DNA of 6,951 nucleotides from Rhizobium sp. Q54 (GCA_943324395.2 CALPLL020000096.1:1-6951), one strand, 5' to 3'. Positions 1 to 6,222 are shown, counted from the first letter of the stretch. The notes: generated by a model not told the origin, from the letters alone. Made by a program: numbers and translations.

Positions 1-93
1 ATCTAAAATAGGTAAGGTGTTGCTACTGTTAATAACACTTCCTAATACTTGTAATTGTTTCAATAAGTACGAACTCGATACTATAAACTTCAT
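1..93 (-). CDS. dnaN: DNA polymerase III beta subunit (sliding clamp), N-terminal fragment
   Basis: The minus strand opens with ATG at 93-91 and reads 31 codons to the window edge with no stop. The peptide begins MKFIVSSSYLLKQLQ and continues through VINSSNTLPIL, which is the first strand and helix of the bacterial beta clamp (family length about 370 residues, so over 90% lies outside). The clamp is a ring-shaped dimer that encircles DNA and tethers the replicative polymerase; it also recruits other repair and replication factors. It lies 112 bases downstream of gldG on the same strand, an arrangement I recall from other flavobacteria such as Flavobacterium johnsoniae. The spacer contains a possible promoter, so dnaN may be transcribed both by read-through and independently. 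There is no Shine-Dalgarno sequence, as is usual in this phylum. The identity rests on a short but very characteristic N-terminus. Confidence 0.9.
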   Translation of the reverse strand, partial: MKFIVSSSYLLKQLQVLGSVINSSNTLPILD

Positions 94-121
94 CTTTGGC
101 TTTTTTTAATCAATCTTAAAA

Positions 122-136
122 TCTGAATTTTTCAGA
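122..136. repeat. Short perfect palindrome between gldG and dnaN
   Basis: TCTGAA and TTCAGA form 6-base arms around a 3-base TTT/AAA centre. On the minus strand the second arm is followed by TTTT. It could be a weak terminator for the gldG transcript or a small hairpin in the dnaN leader, since it lies downstream of the suggested dnaN promoter. The stem is short and AT-rich, so a chance palindrome is also possible. Confidence 0.3.
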
Positions 137-157
137 ATTATTTTTATTTTGTTTTTA

Positions 158-165
158 CAAATATA
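158..165 (-). promoter_or_regulatory. Possible -7 promoter box for dnaN
   Basis: On the minus strand positions 165-158 read TATATTTG, an exact match to the Bacteroidetes -7 consensus TAnnTTTG, 64 bases before the dnaN start codon. A TTG at normal -33 spacing is not visible: candidate TTG triplets lie about 12 and 25 bases upstream, instead of about 17-23. In DNA this AT-rich, a single box can occur by chance, so this is a modest inference. Confidence 0.35.
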
Positions 166-205
166 TCTTAATCTAATCAAATAGTGAAAACAAATTTATT
201 AACAA

Positions 206-1882
206 TTATTTGCTGTATTTTCTTTTTCTTAGGAAAGTGAAAAGTAATCCGAATATTCCCAGGGTAATTATTGGTAATCCTACGCTTATAATTTGAGCGC
301 TCGTGTAATTATCATACACCTTTTCTTTGTCTAAAATAGGTAGATTAACCACTTTACTTCGAATGTTAATAAGTCCGGTATCATCCAATAAATAATTGAC
401 ACAATTCATTAAAAATTCCTTATTTCCATATAATTTATTAGTCCATTTATCATAACCCAACTCCAAAGGTTGATGATTTTTGTCCAATTGATTTTTAATC
501 ACATCTCCATCTGAAATTACAATCATTTTATTGGGTTCACCCAAATTTAAAAACGATTTTTCTTGAAATGGTAATATTCGGTTTTCAAATGCAGAATGAA
601 ATTTTCCTTCCAATAATACTGCGACTGGAATATTTCCTTTATTTAAAAATTCGGCTTGTTCCGGTCGATCATTCACCATGTCTAATTTTACCTCAACAGG
701 AGCGCCTACTAATCTAGAATAGGGAGAAGATTGTAATAATACCGTTTTTTTAATACCGTTTTTTAAGGTGTCAATTCCGTTAGTAAATTCAAATTTAACT
801 GCATCAAGATTGCTCACAATTGGATGCTTTGCCGTTGGATAAATTAGCGGCGAGTAAAACCATGGAAATTGATTGTATTGCGTTCCGCTACCATTTTCTC
901 CAGTGGCGAGCGTTATTGGAGCAGCCATAATATCTTTAACCATATCAGGATTTATTCTTACTCCATATTTAAAGAACATATCGTTCAAATTCAAATCGTT
1001 TGGAAAAGCCAAAGTAGTTCCAGTTTGATTGTACAAACTATCCATTTCTATATTCACCTGATCAATTAACCATAGCGTTTTACCGCCATTCATAACAAAT
1101 TGATCCAAAACGAATTTTTCTTCGTCGGAGAATTTTTCAATTGGTTTTACAATTACAGCAAGGTCGTATTTCTTTAAAACGGTTAATGTTTCAGCTGGTT
1201 TTTTAGCAACAGAATCTAAAGTGAAAGTTCCTATAAAGCAATTTTCTTTGACTTGTTTAATGAAATCTCCCATTAAATAGTCGTTTAACTCCCCATTTCC
1301 TTTAATTACTGCAACCTTTTTTTGTTTTGGTTTGATAACCGAATTAAAAGCGCTAGTAAAAGCATACTCTAGATGTTGGACAGAACTCACTACTTTTTCA
1401 GCTATTGATGCACTCATTATGTTCTTTAACAACGGAACTTTTGTACTTCTTCCATGATAAGTAGCAATTGCCCATGGAAACGCCACTTCTTGTGTTTTCT
1501 TTCCTTTATCACTTAGAGTTACATTAATTGGAGTTAATCCTCTTTCTAGAAAAGCTTGAATGGTCGCGTCTCTTTTATCTTCTTCTTCTAATGGATTTAC
1601 AAATTGAAATACAATATTAGAATTATAAGCCTTGAATTCTTCTAGTATTTGTTGCGTTTCTGTTTGTAATTTTTTTATTTCACCTGGAAATTCTCCTTTT
1701 AAGAAAACATCAATAATCAAAGGTTCTTTGACGTCTTTAATTATTTTTAGTGTAGTTGGGGAAAGTGTGTATCTATGGTCTGCGGTTAAGTCAAAACGAT
1801 GAAAATAGAAGTTCCCAGCTAGATTAATTAAGATTAAAGCAACCGAAATAAAAAGTACAGATTTTAGATTTTTATTTTTCAT
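206..1882 (-). CDS. gldG: Gliding motility-associated ABC transporter substrate-binding-like protein GldG
   Basis: A 558-residue protein of the GldG type, part of the GldA-GldF-GldG ABC transporter linked to gliding motility in Bacteroidetes. An N-terminal membrane anchor (about residues 8-27) is followed by the hallmark RFDLTADHRYTLS (29-41). A long extracytoplasmic region of the ABC-transporter auxiliary (ABC_transp_aux) kind comes next, then a C-terminal membrane segment (about 529-549) and a basic tail, RKRKYSK. The bulk should therefore lie in the periplasm, held at both ends. The reading frame also offers a GTG one codon earlier (1885-1883) that shares a base with the gldF stop; I prefer ATG at 1882-1880. 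Either way gldF and gldG are almost certainly translationally coupled. The length fits the family and no frameshift is seen. What the transporter moves is not known from the sequence. GldA is not encoded here and is usually elsewhere on the chromosome. Confidence 0.92.
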   Translation of the reverse strand: MKNKNLKSVLFISVALILINLAGNFYFHRFDLTADHRYTLSPTTLKIIKDVKEPLIIDVFLKGEFPGEIKKLQTETQQILEEFKAYNSNIVFQFVNPLEEEDKRDATIQAFLERGLTPINVTLSDKGKKTQEVAFPWAIATYHGRSTKVPLLKNIMSASIAEKVVSSVQHLEYAFTSAFNSVIKPKQKKVAVIKGNGELNDYLMGDFIKQVKENCFIGTFTLDSVAKKPAETLTVLKKYDLAVIVKPIEKFSDEEKFVLDQFVMNGGKTLWLIDQVNIEMDSLYNQTGTTLAFPNDLNLNDMFFKYGVRINPDMVKDIMAAPITLATGENGSGTQYNQFPWFYSPLIYPTAKHPIVSNLDAVKFEFTNGIDTLKNGIKKTVLLQSSPYSRLVGAPVEVKLDMVNDRPEQAEFLNKGNIPVAVLLEGKFHSAFENRILPFQEKSFLNLGEPNKMIVISDGDVIKNQLDKNHQPLELGYDKWTNKLYGNKEFLMNCVNYLLDDTGLINIRSKVVNLPILDKEKVYDNYTSAQIISVGLPIITLGIFGLLFTFLRKRKYSK

Positions 1883-1884
1883 CA

Positions 1885-2610
1885 CTACAATTTTAAAGAT
1901 TTTAATTTAAAAACAGTAAGTGACATAAAAAACACAGTTAGACTTGAAAAATACAATAAATCGCGAGTATCAATAACACCACGACTCATACTTTTAAAAT
2001 GGCTGTTCATTCCTAAATAGGAAATACTACTCTCTAAATCAGGTAAATAATTGGCAATTCCATCAAATCCGAAATAGAAAGTAAAACACAATAATACGGC
2101 TACCAAAAAGGCGATAATTTGATTGTTGGTTAACGATGAAGTGAAAATTCCAATGGAACAATAGCCTGAAATTAAGAACAGCAAGCCAAAATAAGATCCA
2201 ATGGTGCTTCCCATATCGATATTTCCCTCAGGAATTCCAAGTTTAGAAATTACATATACATAAATAAAAGTGGGGATAATTGCAATTACAATTAACAACA
2301 ACGAACCCAAAAATTTTCCTCCAACAATTTCCCAAATGCTTAATGGCTTAGTTAAAAGCAATTCTAAAGTTCCTTGTTTCATTTCGTCAGCGAAACTTCT
2401 CATCGTTACCGCTGGAATTAGAAAAATCAAAATCCATGGTGAAATAGTGAAAAACGGACTCAAATCGGCAAAACCAGAATCTAAAATATTGTATTCGCCA
2501 TTGAAAATCCATAAGAATAATCCGTTAAGGATTAGGAAAATAGCGATTACTAAGTAGCCAATCGGCGAACCAAAAAAAGACCGAATCTCTCTAAATAATA
2601 TTGCTTTCAT
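1885..2610 (-). CDS. gldF: Gliding motility-associated ABC transporter permease GldF
   Basis: A 241-residue inner-membrane permease of the ABC-2 type. Six hydrophobic segments can be seen at about residues 17-37, 54-72, 100-122, 138-158, 163-185 and 217-236. Between segments 2 and 3 lies the conserved cytoplasmic stretch EMKQGTLELLLTKPLS followed by VGGKFLG (76-102), typical of ABC-2 permeases that pair with an ATPase; the expected partner is GldA, not present in the window. It starts with MKAILFREIRSFF, a standard GldF opening, at ATG 2610-2608. The gene begins 10 bases after the ABM-fold gene and its TAG stop lies 2 bases before the gldG ATG, so it sits inside a leftward operon. The order gldF-gldG matches F. 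johnsoniae. Full length and intact. A generic ABC-2 permease would be the fallback name, but the adjacent gldG makes GldF the clear call. Confidence 0.93.
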   Translation of the reverse strand: MKAILFREIRSFFGSPIGYLVIAIFLILNGLFLWIFNGEYNILDSGFADLSPFFTISPWILIFLIPAVTMRSFADEMKQGTLELLLTKPLSIWEIVGGKFLGSLLLIVIAIIPTFIYVYVISKLGIPEGNIDMGSTIGSYFGLLFLISGYCSIGIFTSSLTNNQIIAFLVAVLLCFTFYFGFDGIANYLPDLESSISYLGMNSHFKSMSRGVIDTRDLLYFSSLTVFFMSLTVFKLKSLKL

Positions 2611-2620
2611 TTTATGTTTT

Positions 2621-2917
2621 TTAAACCAAAGAAACCACTTTGTCTACGCTCCAAGCTTCAGGTTTTTTATTAAATAGCTTTTTTGTATCTGTCCAAATTT
2701 CGAAAAAAAATTCGGAATTTCTATAATTTTCTAAGTCTTGCTCGCTTTCCCAATAACTATAGGTAAAAAAAATGCACTTATCGGTTTTATCTTGATACAA
2801 TTCTAATAAACGATTTCCTGGCGCATTTCGTATTTTCTCTTTTATAACTTCAAAATTATCTAAGAAATTGGAAATCTTATCTTCGTGAAAACTCATTTTT
2901 ACAATTCTTACGAACAT
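2621..2917 (-). CDS. Small ABM-fold (antibiotic biosynthesis monooxygenase-like) protein
   Basis: A 98-residue soluble protein with no signal peptide or membrane segment. It opens MFVRIVKMSFHEDKI and has the pattern of a dimeric alpha-beta barrel (ferredoxin-like) protein of the ABM superfamily: a first strand (about 1-9), a helix (11-31), the strands LLELYQD and CIFFTYSYWES (37-58), and a second helix with the recognisable SEQDLENYRNSEFFFEIW (58-75). Members include monooxygenases without cofactor, haem-degrading enzymes and many with no known activity, so the family name should not be read as proof of antibiotic synthesis. It starts 3 bases after the DUF62 gene and ends 10 bases before gldF, so it is co-transcribed with both. 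No catalytic residue can be assigned. A downstream ATG at residue 8 exists, but MFVRIVKMSF is the familiar flavobacterial N-terminus. Confidence 0.8.
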   Translation of the reverse strand: MFVRIVKMSFHEDKISNFLDNFEVIKEKIRNAPGNRLLELYQDKTDKCIFFTYSYWESEQDLENYRNSEFFFEIWTDTKKLFNKKPEAWSVDKVVSLV

Positions 2918-2920
2918 AAA

Positions 2921-3775
2921 TTACTGATTAAAAAATTGTATTGTTATACTATCTCTGTAATTCAATCCCAACAAGCTCGAAGCACTTCCAACGTTCATTG
3001 GGTTACTTCTAAAAATAGCAATTTCTAAAAAACCAGCTTCATTAAATATCGCCAATTTATCTCCTTCATAATCCTTAATTGGATATTTTCCGGAGTTGGC
3101 AATATCAGAATATTTAGCCCAAATATTTTTTATAGGATTCGATTTCTTCTGTAATCGATTTTGTAATAACGGAATTTCATATGGTCTACCTTTTCCAACT
3201 TCAATAAACAGTTTTTTAGATATATTGGTTACCACATTTCCAAAATGATCAATGTAAATCACATATCCTTTTATAGAATTTTTATCGGCAGCTATGCTAG
3301 GTTGAATTTCTGTTACTTCCTTAATTGTAGTTATTTCTTTGCCAATAACGTTTAATAAACCGCCTTTAGAAAGATGACTCGCCACGGTAACAAAAACATC
3401 GAGATCGGTTGCGTCTTCTGGTAAACGGTCGTGAATATTAATTGCTACCATTTTTTGAGGAACCACTTTTTGAGTTAAAATACTCAGAATTCCGTTGTCG
3501 GCACAAATAAAAAAATGATCGTTCCATTGCATCGCAATATGTTGGTTTTCTTTATTTTTTTCGGCGTCAACGCCAATTAGATGGACAGTGCCTTTTGGAA
3601 AACTATTGTATGCAGCTCCAATAATATAACTCGCTTGTAAGGTGTTAAATGGCTCAATGTTATGTGAAATATCTACAATTTTAGCCTCGGAATTTTCAGT
3701 CAATATTTTTCCTTTCAAAGCTCCCACAAAGTGATCTTTAAGTCCGTAGTCGGTGGTAAGGGTAATTATTGACAT
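2921..3775 (-). CDS. SAM hydrolase / SAM hydroxide adenosyltransferase family protein (DUF62)
   Basis: A 284-residue cytoplasmic protein of the family that includes SAM hydroxide adenosyltransferase, which splits S-adenosylmethionine into adenosine and methionine, and the fluorinase and chlorinase enzymes. The N-terminal domain carries ITLTTDYGLKDHFVG (4-18, with Asp9), VDISHNIEPF (34-43), LIGVD (66-70) and FICADNGILS (89-98). The join to the C-terminal beta-barrel has IDHFGNVVTNI (175-185), whose FGN is a SAM-pocket signature. The barrel ends with FNEAGFLEIAIF and LLGLN. Of the catalytic Asp-Arg-His triad described for the archaeal enzymes, Asp70 seems kept, but by eye the Arg position falls in NKENQH (74-79) and the usual HGRD is TDLD (123-126), so two members look replaced. 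It appears to be the first gene of the leftward operon. SAM hydrolysis is the default guess, not halogenation. Confidence 0.85.
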   Translation of the reverse strand: MSIITLTTDYGLKDHFVGALKGKILTENSEAKIVDISHNIEPFNTLQASYIIGAAYNSFPKGTVHLIGVDAEKNKENQHIAMQWNDHFFICADNGILSILTQKVVPQKMVAINIHDRLPEDATDLDVFVTVASHLSKGGLLNVIGKEITTIKEVTEIQPSIAADKNSIKGYVIYIDHFGNVVTNISKKLFIEVGKGRPYEIPLLQNRLQKKSNPIKNIWAKYSDIANSGKYPIKDYEGDKLAIFNEAGFLEIAIFRSNPMNVGSASSLLGLNYRDSITIQFFNQ

Positions 3776-3819
3776 AAAATTGTTTATAACTAATTCAAGG
3801 ATGTAAACCTAAATTATAT

Positions 3820-3827
3820 TAAATTTG
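3820..3827 (+). promoter_or_regulatory. Possible -7 promoter box for phoH
   Basis: TAAATTTG matches the Bacteroidetes -7 consensus TAnnTTTG and lies 53 bases before the phoH TTG start. There is no TTG at -33 spacing; only a TTC at 3794-3796 falls about 23 bases upstream. The box is just 5 bases from the opposing minus-strand box at 3833-3840, so if both are real the two polymerase sites would overlap. Confidence 0.35.
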
Positions 3828-3832
3828 AAATG

Positions 3833-3840
3833 CAAAGCTA
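3833..3840 (-). promoter_or_regulatory. Possible -7 promoter box for the DUF62-gldFG operon
   Basis: The minus strand reads TAGCTTTG at 3840-3833, matching TAnnTTTG, 57 bases before the DUF62 start codon. No TTG lies at the usual -33 distance (the nearest are 8 and 32 bases upstream). It is nevertheless the best candidate for driving the four-gene operon, because the internal gaps (3, 10 and 2 bases) leave no room for other promoters except inside genes. Confidence 0.35.
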
Positions 3841-3880
3841 ATAATTATCAACGACTAATTTTTAATTAAATCCAATACAT

Positions 3881-4831
3881 TTGAACGAAAGAACTATCGA
3901 GCTCATAGACATCGCTCCAAAAGACTTCTGGGGCGCTCAAGACACTCATCTTGAAACTATTAAAAAGTATTATCCAAAATTAAAAATTGTAGCTCGTGGT
4001 ACAACCATAAAAGTTTTTGGTGAGAAAGAAGCCTTAGATGAATTTGAAAAAAGATTCAACCGACTGATGGTTCATTTTACTAGGTACAATACTATTGATG
4101 ACAATGTAATTGAAAGGGTAATCCAAAGTGATGCTCAAGACGACAATCGCATGGATGCCAAAGACAATATATTGGTGCATGGAGTAGGAGGCAAGATCAT
4201 TAAAGCGATGACTGCCAACCAACATTTATTGGTTCAAACAATCAATAAAAACGACATGGTATTTGCCGTAGGGCCCGCTGGAACAGGAAAAACATACACC
4301 GGTGTGGCGATGGCGGTTAAAGCATTAAAAGAAAAACAAGTAAAGAGAATTATATTGACGCGTCCTGCTGTTGAAGCCGGAGAAAATTTGGGTTTCTTAC
4401 CTGGAGACATGAAGGAAAAATTGGATCCCTACATGCAGCCGTTATATGATGCTTTGCGTGACATGTTGCCTAACGAAAAACTCGAAGATTATATTTTAAA
4501 AGGAATAATTCAAATTGCGCCTTTGGCATTTATGCGTGGAAGAACTTTAGACAATGCTTTTGTGATTTTGGACGAGGCTCAAAATACCACCCATTCCCAA
4601 ATGAAAATGTTTTTGACACGTATGGGTAAAAGTGCCAAGTTCATGATTACCGGTGATCCGGGTCAGGTTGATTTACCTAGACGAACTATTTCTGGATTAA
4701 AAGAAGCTTTATTGGTATTGAAAGACGTTGATGGAATTGGTATTATTTACCTAGATGATAAAGACATTGTACGCCACCGATTAGTGAAAAAAGTCATAGA
4801 TGCTTACAAGCAAATTGAGAATCATGATTAA
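3881..4831 (+). CDS. phoH: PhoH-family ATPase (PhoH-like / YbeZ type)
   Basis: A 316-residue cytoplasmic P-loop ATPase related to the C-terminal half of superfamily 1 helicases. The N-terminal part (about 1-100), with LKIVARGTTIKVFGEKE (34-50), is the small RNA-binding-like domain of this family. The ATPase core has Walker A GPAGTGKT (131-138), the family motif RPAVEAGENLGFLPGD (161-176), Walker B VILDEAQN (228-235) and MITGDPGQVDLPR (255-267). YbeZ-type members act in RNA metabolism and rRNA maturation with the endonuclease YbeY, which is not in the window. The start is TTG: the frame has a TAA at 3863-3865 and no ATG or GTG between it and 3881, and the next in-frame ATG would remove about 60 residues including the conserved N-terminal domain. 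It is transcribed divergently from the DUF62 operon. Complete and intact. Confidence 0.92.
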   Translation: MNERTIELIDIAPKDFWGAQDTHLETIKKYYPKLKIVARGTTIKVFGEKEALDEFEKRFNRLMVHFTRYNTIDDNVIERVIQSDAQDDNRMDAKDNILVHGVGGKIIKAMTANQHLLVQTINKNDMVFAVGPAGTGKTYTGVAMAVKALKEKQVKRIILTRPAVEAGENLGFLPGDMKEKLDPYMQPLYDALRDMLPNEKLEDYILKGIIQIAPLAFMRGRTLDNAFVILDEAQNTTHSQMKMFLTRMGKSAKFMITGDPGQVDLPRRTISGLKEALLVLKDVDGIGIIYLDDKDIVRHRLVKKVIDAYKQIENHD

Positions 4832-4833
4832 AG

Positions 4834-4873
4834 TATAGCTACTAGCTTTCAGCAATAAGCAAAAAAAGCTATA
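4834..4873. repeat. Nested inverted repeat just after phoH
   Basis: TATAGCT (4834-4840) pairs perfectly with AGCTATA (4867-4873), and inside it GCTT (4845-4848) can pair with AAGC (4857-4860). The element starts 3 bases after the phoH stop. It is not followed by a T-run, so it is a poor simple terminator. It may be an mRNA 3' end structure or the remains of a dispersed intergenic repeat. Confidence 0.35.
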
Positions 4874-4898
4874 GGAATTATTGTAATTGGAGGCTTTT
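4864..4898 (+). terminator. Weak candidate terminator for phoH
   Basis: AAAAGC (4864-4869) can pair with GCTTTT (4893-4898) across a 23-base loop, with TTTT inside the second arm and further T-rich sequence (ATTTTGGAGTTTTTT) behind it. The stem has only two G-C pairs and the left arm overlaps the preceding inverted repeat. Transcription probably ends somewhere in this region before purC, but this exact structure is uncertain. Confidence 0.25.
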
Positions 4899-4956
4899 AA
4901 TTTTGGAGTTTTTTACTCAGATTCAAAGATTTAAATTTATTTTATTTCAGGTTCAT

Positions 4957-4990
4957 TTGGATGCTGAAACAAGTTCAGCATGACAAGTCA
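4957..4990. repeat. REP-like palindromic intergenic element
   Basis: ATGCTGAA (4961-4968) and TTCAGCAT (4974-4981) are perfect 8-base arms around the loop ACAAG, flanked by TTTGG and GACAAGTCA. It is more GC-rich than the surrounding spacer and resembles, from memory, a palindrome scattered through intergenic DNA of many Flavobacteria and other Bacteroidetes (GATGCTGAAACAAGTTCAGC and its complement). It sits about 125 bases after phoH and 110 before purC. Such elements can fold in RNA and may stabilise or end transcripts; no function is shown here. The rest of the 270-base phoH-purC spacer holds no open frame of note. Confidence 0.6.
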
Positions 4991-5041
4991 GGATAGTAGA
5001 TTAATCAAATGGAAGATTTTTCAATTTAATCACTACCTATT

Positions 5042-5072
5042 TTGCTTTCTACTACAAAACAATCTACTTTTG
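5042..5072 (+). promoter_or_regulatory. Promoter of purC, Bacteroidetes type
   Basis: TTG at 5042-5044 (TTTG from 5041) and TACTTTTG at 5065-5072 match the Bacteroidetes -33 and -7 elements with a 20-base spacer, inside the expected range. Transcription would begin at about 5077-5080, giving a leader of roughly 22-25 bases before the purC ATG at 5102. That leader is A- and C-rich (ACAACAACAAACAATACAA), with no Shine-Dalgarno sequence, as is common in this phylum. This is the most complete promoter match in the window. Confidence 0.65.
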
Positions 5073-5101
5073 CATTACACAACAACAAACAATACAATTA
5101 A

Positions 5102-6052
5102 ATGAATACAATTACTACTACTAATTTTAATTTTCCTAACCAAAAATCAATTTATCACGGAAAAGTACGTGAAGTTTACAATATTAATGATGAGTTATTA
5201 GTAATGGTTGCCACCGATAGACTTTCTGCTTTTGATGTAGTTATGTCAAAAGGAATACCTTATAAAGGTCAGATTTTAAATCAAATCGCGACTAAATTCA
5301 TGGAATTAACTCAGGATATTGTTCCGAATTGGTTAATTGCGACTCCAGATCCAAATGTAGCAATCGGACATTTATGTGATCCTTTTAAAGTGGAAATGGT
5401 AATTCGTGGGTATGTTTCTGGTCATGCTGCTCGTGAATATGCAGCTGGAAAAAGAATGTTGTGCGGAGTTACAATGCCAGAAGGTTTAAAAGAAAACGAT
5501 CAATTTCCAACCCCAATAATCACTCCATCAACTAAAGCAGATAATGGCGAACACGACGAAGATATTTCTCGTGAGGATATTCTGTCAAAAGGAATTGTAT
5601 CTGAGGAAGATTATTTGGTGTTAGAAAAATATACCCGCGCATTATTTCAACGAGGAACTGAAATTGCAGCTAGTCGAGGATTGATACTGGTGGATACCAA
5701 ATATGAATTTGGTAAAACCAAAGACGGTAAGATTGTTTTAATAGATGAAATTCACACTCCCGATTCCTCTCGTTATTTTTATGCAAATGGCTATCAAGAA
5801 AGACAAAACAATGGCGAAGAGCAAAAACAACTTTCTAAAGAGTTTGTGAGACGCTGGTTAATAGAAAACGGATTTCAAGGAAAAGAAGGTCAGGCAATTC
5901 CAAACATGTCCGACGAATACATTCAAACGGTTTCTGACCGTTATATTGAATTATTTGAAAATATTATTGGTGAAAAATTCATTAAAGCTGATATTTCTGA
6001 TATTAATAGTAGAATTGAAAAAAATGTAGTAGACTATTTGACTAAAAACTAA
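5102..6052 (+). CDS. purC: Phosphoribosylaminoimidazole-succinocarboxamide synthase (SAICAR synthetase)
   Basis: A 316-residue cytoplasmic enzyme of de novo purine synthesis. It joins CAIR and aspartate using ATP to make SAICAR. Visible signatures in order are GKVREVYNI (20-28, nucleotide-binding hairpin), [12 protein letters not shown] (37-48), PYKGQILNQ (53-61), the SAICAR synthetase signature [10 protein letters not shown] (100-109), TPSTKAD (141-147) with the acidic stretch after it, the second signature LVDTKYEFG (196-204), and [11 protein letters not shown] (215-225). The length suits the longer form shared by Bacteroidetes and yeast Ade1, larger than the roughly 240-residue enzyme of E. 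coli. The ATG at 5102 gives the expected N-terminus and follows a good promoter. A strong hairpin terminator 41 bases after the stop isolates it from the proteorhodopsin gene, so it appears to be a single-gene unit. No control by a purine riboswitch is visible in its short leader. Confidence 0.96.
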   Translation: MNTITTTNFNFPNQKSIYHGKVREVYNINDELLVMVATDRLSAFDVVMSKGIPYKGQILNQIATKFMELTQDIVPNWLIATPDPNVAIGHLCDPFKVEMVIRGYVSGHAAREYAAGKRMLCGVTMPEGLKENDQFPTPIITPSTKADNGEHDEDISREDILSKGIVSEEDYLVLEKYTRALFQRGTEIAASRGLILVDTKYEFGKTKDGKIVLIDEIHTPDSSRYFYANGYQERQNNGEEQKQLSKEFVRRWLIENGFQGKEGQAIPNMSDEYIQTVSDRYIELFENIIGEKFIKADISDINSRIEKNVVDYLTKN

Positions 6053-6092
6053 ACCCCCCTTAAAATATTAGGAATTAATATAAGATATCCTC

Positions 6093-6124
6093 AAAAACGA
6101 ACTTATTTTGGTTCGTTTTTTTTT
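6093..6124 (+). terminator. Intrinsic terminator after purC
   Basis: AAAAACGAAC (6093-6102) and GTTCGTTTTT (6111-6120) form a perfect 10-base stem around the 8-base loop TTATTTTG, followed by TTTT. It lies 41 bases after the purC stop. The A-run on the left arm gives it the same shape on the other strand, so it could act in both directions. It separates purC from proteorhodopsin transcription. Confidence 0.85.
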
Positions 6125-6148
6125 GTTTCATAATACAGTTATTAACAA

Positions 6149-6222
6149 TTTGATAAATATATATTTGATAACTTTTAAAACCTCCAAATATCAAATTCAT
6201 TTTTATTAACTAAATTTGATAT
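6149..6222. repeat. Four TTTGATA repeats, including a perfect 10-base inverted repeat, upstream of proteorhodopsin
   Basis: TTTGATA occurs directly at 6149-6155 and 6164-6170 (15 bases apart), inverted as TATCAAA at 6189-6195, and directly again at 6215-6221. The last two extend to a perfect inverted repeat, ATATCAAATT (6188-6197) and AATTTGATAT (6213-6222), with a 15-base spacer. The cluster sits just upstream of the likely proteorhodopsin promoter and could be an operator for a dimeric regulator. AT-rich composition makes chance repeats more likely, so the role is inference. Confidence 0.45.

Noticed and set aside
869..1069. 66-codon open frame on the plus strand
   Set aside because: It lies wholly antisense to gldG, has no recognisable domain or promoter, and reads as a chance frame.
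1883..1885. GTG as the gldG start instead of ATG at 1882-1880
   Set aside because: The two starts differ by one codon. ATG is the commoner choice and gives the normal N-terminus; the one-base overlap with the gldF stop keeps GTG possible.
2270..2557. 95-codon open frame on the plus strand
   Set aside because: Antisense to gldF, whose membrane segments and motifs are clear. The peptide looks like the complement of transmembrane codons, not a protein.
4034..4225. 63-codon open frame on the minus strand
   Set aside because: Antisense to phoH with no domain and no promoter; a shadow frame.
4994..5054. TAGTAGA / TCTACTA inverted repeat before purC
   Set aside because: Seven-base arms 47 bases apart in AT-rich DNA are likely to be chance.
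6054..6059. Run of six C after the purC stop
   Set aside because: Unusual in this AT-rich spacer but with no partner G-run or structure; nothing more can be said.
6160..6167. TATATTTG as the proteorhodopsin promoter box
   Set aside because: It matches TAnnTTTG but lacks a TTG at usable spacing and would give a very long leader. The box at 6243-6250 fits the leader better.
6149..6195. FNR-type binding site suggested by TTTGAT and ATCAAA
   Set aside because: FNR sites need TTGAT and ATCAA separated by 4 bases. Here the inverted copies are 15-18 bases apart, so the match is only superficial.
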